Shown here: one piece after another, positions 16,921 through 28,090 of the stretch | Layout: each line of letters starts with the position of its first letter | How positions within the stretch are numbered: the stretch's first letter is position 1 | From: Thiothrix subterranea | Lineage (GTDB): Bacteria > Pseudomonadota > Gammaproteobacteria > Thiotrichales > Thiotrichaceae | Direction of reading: 5' to 3' | NCBI RefSeq assembly: GCF_016772315.1 | Contig: NZ_CP053482.1 | Location: 434,001 to 498,000 of the forward strand | Length of the DNA: 64,000 bases | Program-made: the position numbers and the translations under genes | Notes under the pieces: generated by a model | The model's input: the letters and a program-made list of their open reading frames with translations, nothing else | Told to the model about the DNA's origin: nothing | Databases searched by the model: none

Positions 16921-18321
16921 ATGAGTATTCCACAACCGCTCGTTTCTCATTCCTTATTCCGTGCTTACGACGTGCGCGGTGTGTATGCCGACAATCTCAC
17001 CGAACACAGTGTGCGCCTGATTGGGCAAGCCATCGGCTCGCAATTGCGTGAGCGGGGTGAGCAAGCGGTCGTGGTTGGGCGTGATGGGCGGCTTTCCAGT
17101 CCCGCATTGGCGCAAGCCGCCATTGAAGGGTTGATGGCGGCGGGTTGTCATGTCACCGATGTCGGTTTGGTGCCAACGCCGGTGTTGTATTTCGCCGTGC
17201 AGTCCGGGCTTGCGCCGCACGGGGTAATGATCACCGGCAGCCACAATCCGCCCGACCAAAACGGCATTAAAATCGTGATCAACGGCGAATGCCAGTATAA
17301 CGAGCGCATTCAACGCCTGTACGAACGCATTATTCGCGGCGAACTCTGGCATCAGCCCGATGCGGGCAGGTTGCACACCGCCAGTATTCTGAGCGCATAC
17401 CAACACACGGTATGCCAGCAAATCCACCTGCAACGCCGCCTGCGCATTGGGCTGGATTGCGGCAATGGCGCGACTGCATTGTTGGCAGAACATTTTTTCC
17501 GCGATTTGGGTTGCGAAGTCCACCCGCTGTTTTGTGAAGTCGATGGCAATTTCCCCAACCATTCCCCCGACCCGACGCAACCTGCGAATTTGCAAGCGCT
17601 GCAAACCTTGGTGCGCGAACAAGGGCTGGATATTGGCATTGCCTTTGATGGCGATGGCGACCGCTTGATTGCAGTCGATGGTAACGGGCATATCCTTTGG
17701 CCTGATCGCATCCTTATCCTGCTGGCGCAGGCGGTATTGCCACAACAGCCGCGGCGCACCGTTGCCTATGATGTGAAATGCACCTATCGGCTCGATCAGG
17801 CTATCCGTGACGCGGGCGGCATTCCCGGCATGTGCATTAGCGGGCATTCCCTGTTGAAAAAATACATCCGTGAACACAACGCGGTATTGGGCGGGGAATT
17901 CAGTGGGCATATTGTGCTGCGCGATCGTGGCATGGAATACGACGATGGCATGTACATTGCCGCCCGCTTGCTGGAAGTGTTATCACAGAAAACTGCTACT
18001 CCCGCTCAAGTATTTGCCCGCATTCCCGAAGGTTTCAGCACGCCAGAACACAAGGTTTACTTTGCCTCCTACGAAGCTGCCGGGGTGGCAATGGCGCTAT
18101 GGATGCAGCATCAGCAATTACAGGCGCAACGCCTGATTACGCTCGATGGAATGCGTGCCGAATACGCCGACGGCTGGGGTTTAGCGCGTGCTTCCAATAC
18201 CAGCCCCACCATTACTTTGCGCTTTGAAGCCGATACGCCGGAACGCTTAGAAGCCATCCGCGCCCTGTTTCGTGCCGATATTCAACGCCTGCAATTGACC
18301 CCGGAGGCATTGCCGTTTTAA
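16921..18321 (+). CDS. algC: Phosphomannomutase/phosphoglucomutase
   Basis: A 466-residue alpha-D-phosphohexomutase interconverting mannose-6-P/mannose-1-P and glucose-6-P/glucose-1-P for exopolysaccharide and LPS precursors. The catalytic phosphoserine lies in TGSHNPPDQNG (Ser107), the Mg-binding loop is DGDGDRL, the sugar-specificity loop is GGEFSGHI, and a phosphate-binding C-terminal domain ends the protein (R-A-SNTSPTITLRFEA). The N-terminal FRAYDVRGVY is typical of Pseudomonas AlgC. It sits between dut and argB, the classic gammaproteobacterial order. Confidence 0.93.
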   Translation: MSIPQPLVSHSLFRAYDVRGVYADNLTEHSVRLIGQAIGSQLRERGEQAVVVGRDGRLSSPALAQAAIEGLMAAGCHVTDVGLVPTPVLYFAVQSGLAPHGVMITGSHNPPDQNGIKIVINGECQYNERIQRLYERIIRGELWHQPDAGRLHTASILSAYQHTVCQQIHLQRRLRIGLDCGNGATALLAEHFFRDLGCEVHPLFCEVDGNFPNHSPDPTQPANLQALQTLVREQGLDIGIAFDGDGDRLIAVDGNGHILWPDRILILLAQAVLPQQPRRTVAYDVKCTYRLDQAIRDAGGIPGMCISGHSLLKKYIREHNAVLGGEFSGHIVLRDRGMEYDDGMYIAARLLEVLSQKTATPAQVFARIPEGFSTPEHKVYFASYEAAGVAMALWMQHQQLQAQRLITLDGMRAEYADGWGLARASNTSPTITLRFEADTPERLEAIRALFRADIQRLQLTPEALPF

Positions 18322-18355
18322 TCTTGCTCCCCTTACCCTCAAGGATTCTCACCAC

Positions 18356-20112
<1,757 letters not shown>

Positions 20113-20217
20113 GGCGTATAAAAATCTCAAATGATTTGTATACGTGCATTTTTAGCATCTATAGCACAATAAATCGTGTGATGAGCAGAAGAGCGGGAGA
20201 ATTAGCGTTACGAAGTG

Positions 20218-20247
20218 CGCAATGCCCCTTACGACAGGAGCATTGCG
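20218..20247 (-). terminator. Hairpin downstream of the SPOR lipoprotein gene
   Basis: CGCAATGC (20218-20225) pairs with GCATTGCG (20240-20247), extended by CCT/AGG inside the loop. It begins 13 bp past the stop of the gene at 20261. It lacks a clear T tract, so termination is uncertain. Confidence 0.45.
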
Positions 20248-20260
20248 ACACCCTTAAACT

Positions 20261-20833
20261 TTAGCGAACGGTGTAAAAAGCATCCGGCACGCTAGAACGA
20301 ACACGGCTCAAATTGGCTTTAGCTTCGCTCTCGCTGCTGAAGGGGATGCGCACTTTGTAGTAGCCACCCACTTGATCAACCACCGCATTGAAACCGGCGG
20401 ATTGCATTTGGCTACGCATCGCATCAGCGGTGCCTCGGTTCGGGCTGGCAACCACTTGCACCGCATAAGCACCACCGGCCGAATTGCTGTAGCCGCCACC
20501 AGAGGATGAACTGCCCGGTGCGGTGTAATCGTAATAACTGCCAGTGGAAGCCGTCGTGGTAGCGCCACCATAAGCAGCAGAACCCGTCGATGCTGTACCC
20601 GCACCGTAGTCGTAATAAGAGGCGTTAGAAGTCGTGCCAGTATTCGTAGCCGGTGCGGTGGTCGTGCCATAACCGTAATCCGTACCAGTTGTCGCGGTCG
20701 TGCCGTAACTGTTTGCGTAATCGCCACCCGTGGTTGCGCCTGCTTGCGTATTGGCTCCCGGTACAGGTGCACAGCCCGCCATCAAGGTTGCCAGAGTCAG
20801 CGCAATTGCGCTCAATTTCATTTGATTGTTCAT
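20261..20833 (-). CDS. SPOR-domain lipoprotein
   Basis: A 190-residue lipoprotein. The signal ends in LMAGC (Cys20). Residues about 25-120 are an extended low-complexity linker built from Thr, Gly, Ser, Ala and repeated YYDYG/YYDYT-like units. The C-terminal ~70 residues (GGAYAVQVVASPNRGTADAMRSQM...GGYYKVRIPFSSESEAKANLSRVRSSVPDAFYTVR) form a SPOR domain, which in known proteins binds glycan strands stripped of stem peptides at the division septum. The ATG at 20833 is chosen; an in-frame TTG at 20848 is less likely. The protein probably reaches from a membrane through the periplasm to peptidoglycan. Confidence 0.8.
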   Translation of the reverse strand: MNNQMKLSAIALTLATLMAGCAPVPGANTQAGATTGGDYANSYGTTATTGTDYGYGTTTAPATNTGTTSNASYYDYGAGTASTGSAAYGGATTTASTGSYYDYTAPGSSSSGGGYSNSAGGAYAVQVVASPNRGTADAMRSQMQSAGFNAVVDQVGGYYKVRIPFSSESEAKANLSRVRSSVPDAFYTVR

Positions 20834-20916
20834 ACGTTTAAGCCCCAAGTGCTAAGTGATTGTTGTTTTGATAGACAATGTGATGTTTATGAAGGTTCCC
20901 AAACACACTGCCATTC

Positions 20917-21864
20917 TCAAGAAAAATGTTCATAACCTTGCCGTTTATCGGAAAAGGTATAATCCACGGACAAACCCGTTTGATTATCATCCACTTCTCC
21001 GATAACTGTAACCTGAATGTGATACTTATTAGCCACTTGCTGCACCTCATCCAAATGCTGCTTTGGCAAGGTAAACAATAATTCGTAATCATCGCCGCCC
21101 CTAAGAGCAAAATCCAGCCGCTGCGCTAACGCCAGTGGTTGCAATGCGGCTGAAACAGGAATCGCCGTGTGCTGCAAACGCGCCCCCACCCCCGAAGCTG
21201 TTAAGATATGCCCCAAATCTGCCAACAACCCGTCAGAAATATCCATACAAGCGCTCGCCAACCCACGCAAACACTGCCCCAACGCCACACGCGGGGTGGG
21301 ATAATTCAAACGCTGCACGCAAAATGCCGCCGCCGCTGTTGGCAATACCAAGCGTTGCTGCACAATCGCCAAACCTGCTGCCGCATCACCTAAAGTACCG
21401 GAAACGCATACCCAATCACCGTGTCGCGCCCCACTCCGCAGTAACGCCCTACCCGGCGGAACCCACCCCATCACCTGAATCGTAATGCTCAATGCGCCGC
21501 GTGTGGTATCGCCCCCAATCAGGAAAATACCGTGCTGTTTCGCCAGCTCTCGCATTCCGCGCGTGAATTCCGCCACCCATTCTTGATCTACCGCTGGCAA
21601 GGAAAGCGCCAACGTAAACCATGCCGGTTCTGCCCCCATTGCCGCCAAATCACTCAAATTCACCGCCAACGCTTTATACCCAACCGCGTGTGGCGGCGTA
21701 TTCAGCGGGAAATGCACCCCGGCATTAGAAGTATCCACCGACACCACCAATTCTTTATTTGCCGGTAATGTAAGCACCGCCGCGTCATCCCCGACACTGA
21801 CACGCACACTATCCGGCTTAGGTTTCCAGAAAAAATATTCGCGGATTAGATTAAATTCCGACAT
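20917..21864 (-). CDS. thiL: Thiamine-monophosphate kinase
   Basis: A 315-residue enzyme converting thiamine monophosphate and ATP to thiamine diphosphate, the coenzyme used among others by the 2-oxoglutarate dehydrogenase E1. Family motifs: SVGDDAAVL (Mg/ATP binding), VSVDTSNAGVHFP, GYKALAVNLSDLAAMGA, IGGDTTRG, VSGTLGDAAAGLA, CMDISDGLLADLGHI and the C-terminal GGDDYELLFTLP. It stands alone, divergent from the gene at 21992, without other thiamine genes nearby. Confidence 0.95.
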   Translation of the reverse strand: MSEFNLIREYFFWKPKPDSVRVSVGDDAAVLTLPANKELVVSVDTSNAGVHFPLNTPPHAVGYKALAVNLSDLAAMGAEPAWFTLALSLPAVDQEWVAEFTRGMRELAKQHGIFLIGGDTTRGALSITIQVMGWVPPGRALLRSGARHGDWVCVSGTLGDAAAGLAIVQQRLVLPTAAAAFCVQRLNYPTPRVALGQCLRGLASACMDISDGLLADLGHILTASGVGARLQHTAIPVSAALQPLALAQRLDFALRGGDDYELLFTLPKQHLDEVQQVANKYHIQVTVIGEVDDNQTGLSVDYTFSDKRQGYEHFS

Positions 21865-21991
21865 ACTACCGCCCGTTAATCGCTAAATAATAAACTCTGG
21901 CAGATTTCTACAACCCCAGCCAGATGTTTTATGCTAAATGCTTACGATGGAATAGCCTAGACGGGCTGTACGTTTTCTTGCTGGAGCATAA

Positions 21992-22627
21992 ATGGACACA
22001 AGCTCAGACACAAAAATTGGGTGCTTACACGTCGTTGGCGTGATTTTATTAACAGTATTTATCTCTGTCAGCGTCACGCTGTGGGTTATTCAATACTTCT
22101 TATTTCCCAAGCCGTTTCAACCTGTCACCCTCGATGCGCGTGAAACCACCGTATTGGCGCAAAAGCTCCAACAAATCGGTTTACCCGCGCCTGTGGACGA
22201 TCTCACCCCCGAACCGTATACCGAAGTCGGCGCAAGCCGTGAAATTTCCTTGTCAGAGAAAGAGCTGAACGCCTTGCTCGCCAAAAACACCGACATGGCA
22301 GAACAAGCGGTCATCGACCTTGCCGACAACCTTGCCAGTGCCAAAATCTTGCTGCCACTGGATCCCGAATTCCCGTTTATCGGCGGCAAAACGCTCAAAG
22401 TGAATGCGGGTATGGAACTGGCCTACGCCAACAACAACCCCATTATCAAACTCAAAGGCGTGAGCGTATGGGGTGTACCCGTGCCCAACGCATGGCTGGG
22501 CAACCTGAAAAACGTGGATTTGGTCAACGAATTCGGTGGCAATGCCGGTTTCTGGCAATCCTTCGCCGCCGGTGTCGAAGACATCCACGTGGAAGAAGGG
22601 CATTTGCTCATCAAGCTCAAGGAATAG
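21992..22627 (+). CDS. Membrane-anchored protein of unknown function
   Basis: A 211-residue protein with one N-terminal membrane segment (about 11-34, LHVVGVILLTVFISVSVTLWVI) and a periplasmic domain. The body contains REISLSEKELNALLAKNTDMAEQAVIDLADN and ends KGVSVWGVPVPNAWLGNLKN...VEDIHVEEGHLLIKLKE, which looks like a well-conserved family found in gammaproteobacteria; I recall such proteins carrying the doubtful label arginine N-succinyltransferase, which this sequence does not support. The fold resembles lipid-binding or DUF-type beta/alpha domains, without a catalytic motif. CTGGAGC precedes the ATG. It converges on nagZ with a 3-bp gap. Confidence 0.6.
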   Translation: MDTSSDTKIGCLHVVGVILLTVFISVSVTLWVIQYFLFPKPFQPVTLDARETTVLAQKLQQIGLPAPVDDLTPEPYTEVGASREISLSEKELNALLAKNTDMAEQAVIDLADNLASAKILLPLDPEFPFIGGKTLKVNAGMELAYANNNPIIKLKGVSVWGVPVPNAWLGNLKNVDLVNEFGGNAGFWQSFAAGVEDIHVEEGHLLIKLKE

Positions 22628-22630
22628 CGC

Positions 22631-23713
22631 TTACAACACCGTACCGCCGCGTGTGGTCGGATCATACGCCAAGGTCATGCCGGATACGGTATCCGCCGCA
22701 AATTGTGCCCACACCGCCTCCGCTTCAGCCCAAGTCGGCTGTTGCTGGGCGTGGTGCAACGGCATGAAATGACGGCTGTATAAGCGTGCCAACCGCGCTT
22801 GTGCCGCTGTGTCGCGATAATCCGCCAATGCCTCCACCACCGACACGGCTGCCGCACGGTTATTGCACATCAACAACTGATCGCACCCCGCTGCCAACGC
22901 TGCTTTTGCCCGCCCGACAAAATCGCCTGCGGCTGCCGCTGCTGCCATATCCAAGGCATCGCTGAAGATTGCGCCCTGAAAACCCATTTGCCCGCGCAAA
23001 ATCGCCTGCAACCAGCGCGGCGAAAACCCAGCGGGCGCATCATCCACGCACGGATACACCACGTGCGATGGCATCACCGCCTCCAGCCCTTGTGCAATCA
23101 AATGCCCAAAGGGTGCAATGTCTTCCGCCCACAAGGTTTCCCAAGCACGCTCGTCACACGGCAAGGCTTCGTGCGAATCCGCCGTCACGCCGCCATGACC
23201 GGGGAAATGTTTGCCGACCGACACCATGCCTGCCAAACGTGCTCCCTGCATCCACGCCCCCGTCAATGCCATCACCGTTGGCGTGTCTTGCCCGAAGGCA
23301 CGATCCCCGATCACCCGATTCAGCCCACGATCAAGATCCAACACTGGCGCAAAGCTGAAATCCACCCCCACCGCTTGCAACTCAGATGCCATCAACCAGC
23401 CCATGCGTTGCGCCGCGTACTGCGCAGCCGCCGGTGACTGCTCGTACAACGCCGCGTAATACCCCGCTGGCGGCAAACGCTGAAAACCTTCGCGGAAACG
23501 TTGCACCCGTCCGCCTTCCTGATCCACCGCCACCAGTAAATGTGGTTCACGCACCGCCCGGATTGCTGCGGTCAACGCCGCCAATTGCGCCGGATTCTGG
23601 TAATTACGCGCAAACAAAATCACCCCACCGACGGCGGGATGTTTCAATAATTCGCGGTCTGCGGCACTCAATTCTGTACCGGCTACATCCAGCATGACTG
23701 GCCCCAATGACAT
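22631..23713 (-). CDS. nagZ: Beta-N-acetylhexosaminidase of peptidoglycan recycling
   Basis: A 360-residue GH3 family enzyme that removes N-acetylglucosamine from muropeptides in the cytoplasm. Visible are VGGVILFARNYQNP, VAVDQEGGRVQRF, the catalytic loop KHFPGHGGVTADSH with the His acid/base, and the nucleophile region FSDALDM. The length suits NagZ, which lacks the C-terminal domain of larger GH3 enzymes. It is divergent from a spermidine-synthase-like gene. Other recycling genes are not adjacent. Confidence 0.93.
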   Translation of the reverse strand: MSLGPVMLDVAGTELSAADRELLKHPAVGGVILFARNYQNPAQLAALTAAIRAVREPHLLVAVDQEGGRVQRFREGFQRLPPAGYYAALYEQSPAAAQYAAQRMGWLMASELQAVGVDFSFAPVLDLDRGLNRVIGDRAFGQDTPTVMALTGAWMQGARLAGMVSVGKHFPGHGGVTADSHEALPCDERAWETLWAEDIAPFGHLIAQGLEAVMPSHVVYPCVDDAPAGFSPRWLQAILRGQMGFQGAIFSDALDMAAAAAAGDFVGRAKAALAAGCDQLLMCNNRAAAVSVVEALADYRDTAAQARLARLYSRHFMPLHHAQQQPTWAEAEAVWAQFAADTVSGMTLAYDPTTRGGTVL

Positions 23714-23756
23714 TTACTTACTCCTTTTGCTCACACAGTTGTGATACGTTTACGCC

Positions 23757-24497
23757 ATGATACAAACCTTACACCATAGTGATGATGAATTCGGCTCAAT
23801 CACGGTACTCGATGATGGCGAATGCCGCATTCTAGCCTTTGCCCCCAATGATGAGCAAAGCCGCTGTTTAAAAGCCGCCCCGCACATCTTGCAATACGAA
23901 TACACCCAAGCGATGTTGCTGGTCTTGCTGTTTTGCCAACCAAAACGGGTGCTGATTTTAGGCTTAGGCGGCGGCAGTTTAGTCACTGCTTTGCACCGCC
24001 ACATCCCCGGCATTCACATTACTGCGGTAGAATTACGTGCCACCGTCATCGACGTTGCCCAACGTTTTTTCCAAATGCCACGCAGCAAACGCCTGCAAAT
24101 CGTCCAACAAGATGCCGACGAGTTTCTGAATAACGCCGAATTGCGCAAAGTGGATGTGATATTCGCTGACCTCTACCACGGTGATGGCATAGACCATGTG
24201 CAATTGCGTGCCGATTTTGTCGCCCGTTGCGCCGCCAATCTCAAGGAAAACGGCTGGCTAGTGATGAATTGCTGGACAGAACAGCGCGAAGACCCATTGC
24301 TGCGCGATGCCTTACGCGCACACTTTACCGACATTCGCACCGTCCTGACCGCCAGTAGAAACTGGGTCATCATTGCAGGCAAAGCGTCTGATTTTCAAAC
24401 AACACGCGCATTGAAAGACACCGCTGAACACCTGAGCGCCTCGCTGGGCTTCCCGTTGATACGCGCCCTCATGCGCTCGCGGGCATTAGGCGAATAG
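23757..24497 (+). CDS. Spermidine synthase-like protein
   Basis: A 246-residue protein with a Rossmann methyltransferase-like fold. The SAM/dcSAM-binding motif is LILGLGGGSLVTALHRHIPGIHITAVELR (about residues 64-93), followed by IVQQDADEFL and a FADLYHGDG segment equivalent to the family's catalytic-Asp region. It lacks the full N-terminal beta domain of SpeE and is shorter than usual (~285). Related short proteins are common in gammaproteobacteria as spermidine synthase-like or polyamine aminopropyltransferase-like proteins, and real aminopropyltransferase activity is not certain. No decarboxylase (speA, speD) lies nearby. Confidence 0.65.
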   Translation: MIQTLHHSDDEFGSITVLDDGECRILAFAPNDEQSRCLKAAPHILQYEYTQAMLLVLLFCQPKRVLILGLGGGSLVTALHRHIPGIHITAVELRATVIDVAQRFFQMPRSKRLQIVQQDADEFLNNAELRKVDVIFADLYHGDGIDHVQLRADFVARCAANLKENGWLVMNCWTEQREDPLLRDALRAHFTDIRTVLTASRNWVIIAGKASDFQTTRALKDTAEHLSASLGFPLIRALMRSRALGE

Positions 24498-24539
24498 CCT
24501 GTGTTATCATGCTTCCCACCCACTTCATTGGAAAAAACC

Positions 24540-26117
24540 ATGCGCAAACTGCCACGCTTGTTCCTCGCTCTCTGTTTAACCTATGCCCCGTTTGCCCTTG
24601 CCGAAACCGTGCTGAAACGCGGCAATGGCACTGAACCGGAAACGCTGGATATTCACCAATCCTCCGGCGTTTCTGAAGCGAATATTCAGCGTGATATGTT
24701 TGAAGGGCTGGTCACAGAAGATGCGGTTGGCAAGCTGCAACCCGGTGTAGCAGAAAAATGGGAAATCAGCGCCGACGGTAAGCGCTACACCTTCCACTTG
24801 CGCAAAGACAGCCAGTGGTCAGATGGCATCGCGTTGACGGCTGACGATTTCGTGTACGCCTACCAGCGGGCGCTTGCCCCGGAAACCGCGTCCGACTACG
24901 CCTTTATCCTCTGGCCGATTGCAGGCGCAGAAGCCTTCAACAAAGGCGAGCAAAAAGACCCTGACAGCATTGGCGTGAAAGCCGTCGACCCACAAACGTT
25001 GGAAATAACCCTCAAAGCCCCAACCTCCTATTTCCTCGGCATGTTAATGCACCCGATGGCGTTCCCCATTCCCAAACACGCCGTTGAAAAAGCGGGTAAG
25101 GATTGGATCAAACCCGAAAACATCCGCTGCAACGGTGCGTACTGCCTGAGCGAATGGACACCGCAAGCCCACGTCAAACTGCTGAAGAACCCGCATTACC
25201 GCCGCGCTGCCGAGGTAAAAATTGACAGCGTGTATTACATTCCTACCGAAGATCAGAACAGCGAACTCAAGCGTTACCGTGCCGGGGAAATCGACATTAC
25301 CTACGATGTGCCATCCGATCAAATTAAAACCGTCGCGCAAGATTACGCCGCAGAATTCCATAGCACGCCGTACATTGGCACGTATTATTACGCTTTGAAT
25401 CTGGAAAATCCGGCGTTCAAGGAAAATCCTAAGTTGCGTCGCGCCCTCTCGCTGGCGTTAGATCGCGACATTCTCACCGAAAAAATTACCCAAGCCGGTG
25501 AAATCCCCGCGTGGGGTTGGGTTCCACCCGTCGATAATTACACCCAGCAAAACATGGAAGAAAAATCGCTGGATAAAGCCGCTCGCACCAAACTTGCCCA
25601 AGAGCTGTATGCCGAAAGCGGCTATGGCGCTGACAAACCGCTGGGGCTGGAAATTCTCTACAACACCAGCGACAACAATAAGAAGCTCGCGATTGCTGTC
25701 GCAGCGATGTGGAAACAAACCTTAGGCGTGAAAACCAACCTGCGTAATGAGGAATGGAAAGTCTACCTCAGCTCACGTAAGCAAAAGCAGTTCCAAGTAG
25801 TACGCTCCAGTTGGATTGGCGACTACAACGACGCACACACCTTCCTCAGCCTGTTCAAGTCCGATGTGGGTGAAATGAACACCTCTGGCTACAAAAATCC
25901 CGAATTCGACCGTTTAATGGCAGAAGCCGAAACCCAAACCGACACCAAAAAGCGCCAAGAAGCCATGGAACAAGCTGAACGCATTCTATTGGCGGATACG
26001 CCGATCATCCCGATTTACTACAACACCACTCAACACTTGGTCAGCCCGAAAATCACCGGGTGGGAAAATAACGTGATGGATGTGCATCCAACCCAGTATC
26101 TGGGCTTAGTGCCATAA
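24540..26117 (+). CDS. oppA: Oligopeptide ABC transporter substrate-binding protein
   Basis: A 525-residue periplasmic protein of the family 5 extracellular solute-binding proteins. It has a signal peptide (MRKLPRLFLALCLTYAPFALA) and the hallmarks of OppA/MppA: RGNGTEPETLDIHQSSG, EGLVTEDAVGKLQPGVAEKWEIS, TFHLRKDSQWSDG, and the domain II segment RSSWIGDYNDAHTFLSLF. OppA captures peptides for import by OppBCDF; MppA binds murein tripeptide. The permeases are absent from the window, and the only OppD-like ATPase lies 36 kb away at 60292. I chose the ATG at 24540 because the signal peptide begins there; an upstream in-frame codon at 24501 would add a non-signal extension. Confidence 0.9.
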   Translation: MRKLPRLFLALCLTYAPFALAETVLKRGNGTEPETLDIHQSSGVSEANIQRDMFEGLVTEDAVGKLQPGVAEKWEISADGKRYTFHLRKDSQWSDGIALTADDFVYAYQRALAPETASDYAFILWPIAGAEAFNKGEQKDPDSIGVKAVDPQTLEITLKAPTSYFLGMLMHPMAFPIPKHAVEKAGKDWIKPENIRCNGAYCLSEWTPQAHVKLLKNPHYRRAAEVKIDSVYYIPTEDQNSELKRYRAGEIDITYDVPSDQIKTVAQDYAAEFHSTPYIGTYYYALNLENPAFKENPKLRRALSLALDRDILTEKITQAGEIPAWGWVPPVDNYTQQNMEEKSLDKAARTKLAQELYAESGYGADKPLGLEILYNTSDNNKKLAIAVAAMWKQTLGVKTNLRNEEWKVYLSSRKQKQFQVVRSSWIGDYNDAHTFLSLFKSDVGEMNTSGYKNPEFDRLMAEAETQTDTKKRQEAMEQAERILLADTPIIPIYYNTTQHLVSPKITGWENNVMDVHPTQYLGLVP

Positions 26118-26159
26118 AGACATAACGACCAAAACCACGCCTCACCAAAGGAAATAACC

Positions 26160-28070
26160 ATGTCAGACAACGCCCAAACGCCCGACCCACAAGCCGGAAT
26201 CAATACCTTAGGGTTTGCCTCTGTTGCCAAAGAAATGCAGGAAAACTTCAAACAAGTTGAAGAAATCATGGCCAGTTTCAGCAAAGCGCATGAAGGGATG
26301 AAACTTGATCCATTCAATTTGAAACAGGCTTACAGCGATTGGATGGAAGCCGTTACCAAAAATCCCGAAAAGCTCATTGAAACCAATATGGCTTTCTGGC
26401 AAAAGTCGATGGAACTGAGCCAGCAAGCCATGCAAAGTTTCATGAGCGGGCAGCCTACGACTAAGGTATTTGAAACGCCAAAATCCGACCGCCGTTTCAG
26501 CCACGAAGACTGGGAAAACAAACCCGCGTTTGATGTGATCAAACAGACCTATCTAATGGTTTCTGACTGGACGCGCCAAATCGTCGCCTCCGCCGAAGGC
26601 TTGGATGACCACACCGCCGAGCGCGTCAAGTTTTTCACCGAACGCAGTCTCGATGCGATGTCGCCGACCAATTTCGCCCTGACCAATCCGGCAGTGTTGG
26701 AAAAAATCCGCAATACCAAAGGCGCGAATCTGGTACACGGCCTGAAAAACATGCTGGAAGATTTGGAAGCAGGTAACGGTCAATTGCGGATTCGTATGAC
26801 CGACACCAAAGCCTTCAAGCTAGGTGAAAACGTCGCCGTCACCCCCGGCAAAGTCGTATTCCAGAATAAAATGTTTCAGTTGATTCAATACACGCCAAGC
26901 ACGGAAACCGTTCTGAAGCGCCCGCTGTTGATCGTACCACCTTGGATCAACAAGTTTTACATTCTGGATTTGCAACCGAAAAACTCCATGCTCAAATGGC
27001 TGGTGGATCAAGGGCATACCGTCTACGTGATGTCGTGGGTCAACCCCGATGAAACCTATGTGGATACGGGTTTTGAAGACTACATTCACGCGGTTATCAA
27101 CGCGATGGATGCGGTGCAATACGATAGCGGCGAGTCTGAGCTGAACATGATTGGCTACTGCATCGGCGGCACATTGCTATCATCCACTTTGGCTTACTTG
27201 AAAAGCAAAGGCGATACCCGCGTTAAAAGTGCTACATTCTTCACCACCATGTTGGATTTCTCAGAACCGGGTGAACTAGGCGTGTTTATTGACGAAGCTC
27301 AGATCAGTACACTCGAAGCACAAATGCAGGAACAGGGTTACATGGATGGCAGCACCATGTCAGGCGCGTTCAATCTGTTGCGGGCGAATGATTTGATTTG
27401 GTCGTTCTACGTCAATAACTACTTGTTGGGCAACGATCCGCGTCCGTTTGACTTGCTGTACTGGAATTCGGATTCAACCCGGATGCCGGTGAAAATGCAC
27501 TCTTGGTATCTGCGTAACCTCTACAAAGACAACAAACTCTGCCAACCCAAAGCACTGAGTGTGGACGGTGTGGAATTGGATTTAGGCACGATTGATGTAC
27601 CTGCGTGCTTCATTTCCACCATCGAAGACCACATTGCGCCTTGGAAATCTACCTATTCCGGTGCGCGGTTGTTTGGCGGCGATGTGCGCTTCATTTTGGG
27701 CGGTTCCGGGCATATTGCCGGTATCGTGAATCCACCTGCTGCCAATAAGTACAACTATCGCGTCAGCAACGAACTGCCGGAAAGTGCTGATACATGGTTA
27801 GCCAACACGCAAGTGAATGCAGGTTCTTGGTGGCCGGAATGGGATAGTTGGGTACGTGCACTAGCTAACAATGAACAGGTTGATGCACGCCAGCCGGGGG
27901 CTGGCAAACTTGCAGCGATTGAGAATGCGCCGGGTACTTACGTCAAATGCCGCTTGGGTGAACCGACACCGGTACTAGAACCAACGGTGCTACCGGATTC
28001 GGCTTCGCCGTCACCCGTCGCCCCCCAGCCCTCTCTCCCTAAAAAGGCGAAAGTAAGCAAGAAAAAATAA
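26160..28070 (+). CDS. phaC: Class I poly(3-hydroxyalkanoate) synthase
   Basis: A 636-residue PHA synthase polymerising (R)-3-hydroxyacyl-CoA into storage granules. The lipase-like box GYCIGG holds the nucleophile (Cys334); the other triad members sit in the DLLYWNSDSTRMP region and at EDHIAPW (His). The N-terminal ~200 residues and the TPG-VVFQN block are typical of class I. AAGGAA precedes the ATG. The last ~19 residues (Pro-rich then KKAKVSKKK) and the TAA are encoded by DNA that aligns with the dispersed palindromic repeat at 41301-41406, suggesting the original C-terminus was replaced or extended. phaA, phaB and phasin genes are not adjacent. Confidence 0.93.
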   Translation: MSDNAQTPDPQAGINTLGFASVAKEMQENFKQVEEIMASFSKAHEGMKLDPFNLKQAYSDWMEAVTKNPEKLIETNMAFWQKSMELSQQAMQSFMSGQPTTKVFETPKSDRRFSHEDWENKPAFDVIKQTYLMVSDWTRQIVASAEGLDDHTAERVKFFTERSLDAMSPTNFALTNPAVLEKIRNTKGANLVHGLKNMLEDLEAGNGQLRIRMTDTKAFKLGENVAVTPGKVVFQNKMFQLIQYTPSTETVLKRPLLIVPPWINKFYILDLQPKNSMLKWLVDQGHTVYVMSWVNPDETYVDTGFEDYIHAVINAMDAVQYDSGESELNMIGYCIGGTLLSSTLAYLKSKGDTRVKSATFFTTMLDFSEPGELGVFIDEAQISTLEAQMQEQGYMDGSTMSGAFNLLRANDLIWSFYVNNYLLGNDPRPFDLLYWNSDSTRMPVKMHSWYLRNLYKDNKLCQPKALSVDGVELDLGTIDVPACFISTIEDHIAPWKSTYSGARLFGGDVRFILGGSGHIAGIVNPPAANKYNYRVSNELPESADTWLANTQVNAGSWWPEWDSWVRALANNEQVDARQPGAGKLAAIENAPGTYVKCRLGEPTPVLEPTVLPDSASPSPVAPQPSLPKKAKVSKKK

Positions 28071-28086
28071 ACTCTTAGCCCCTCTC
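28021..28086. repeat. Diverged copy of the dispersed GC-rich repeat spanning the phaC 3' end
   Basis: Bases 28021-28086 align with the reverse complement of 41333-41397: the first 42 positions match at 34 sites, and the last 15 (CTCTTAGCCCCTCTC) are identical. By eye the overall identity is about 80 %. The copy encodes the last phaC codons and its stop and lies between convergent phaC and trmJ. Confidence 0.7.
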
Positions 28087-28090
28087 TAGC

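Noticed and set aside
21992-22627. Annotation as arginine N-succinyltransferase
   Set aside because: The protein has a single membrane anchor and no AstA-like motif; I recall the label being attached to similar sequences, but nothing in this sequence supports it.
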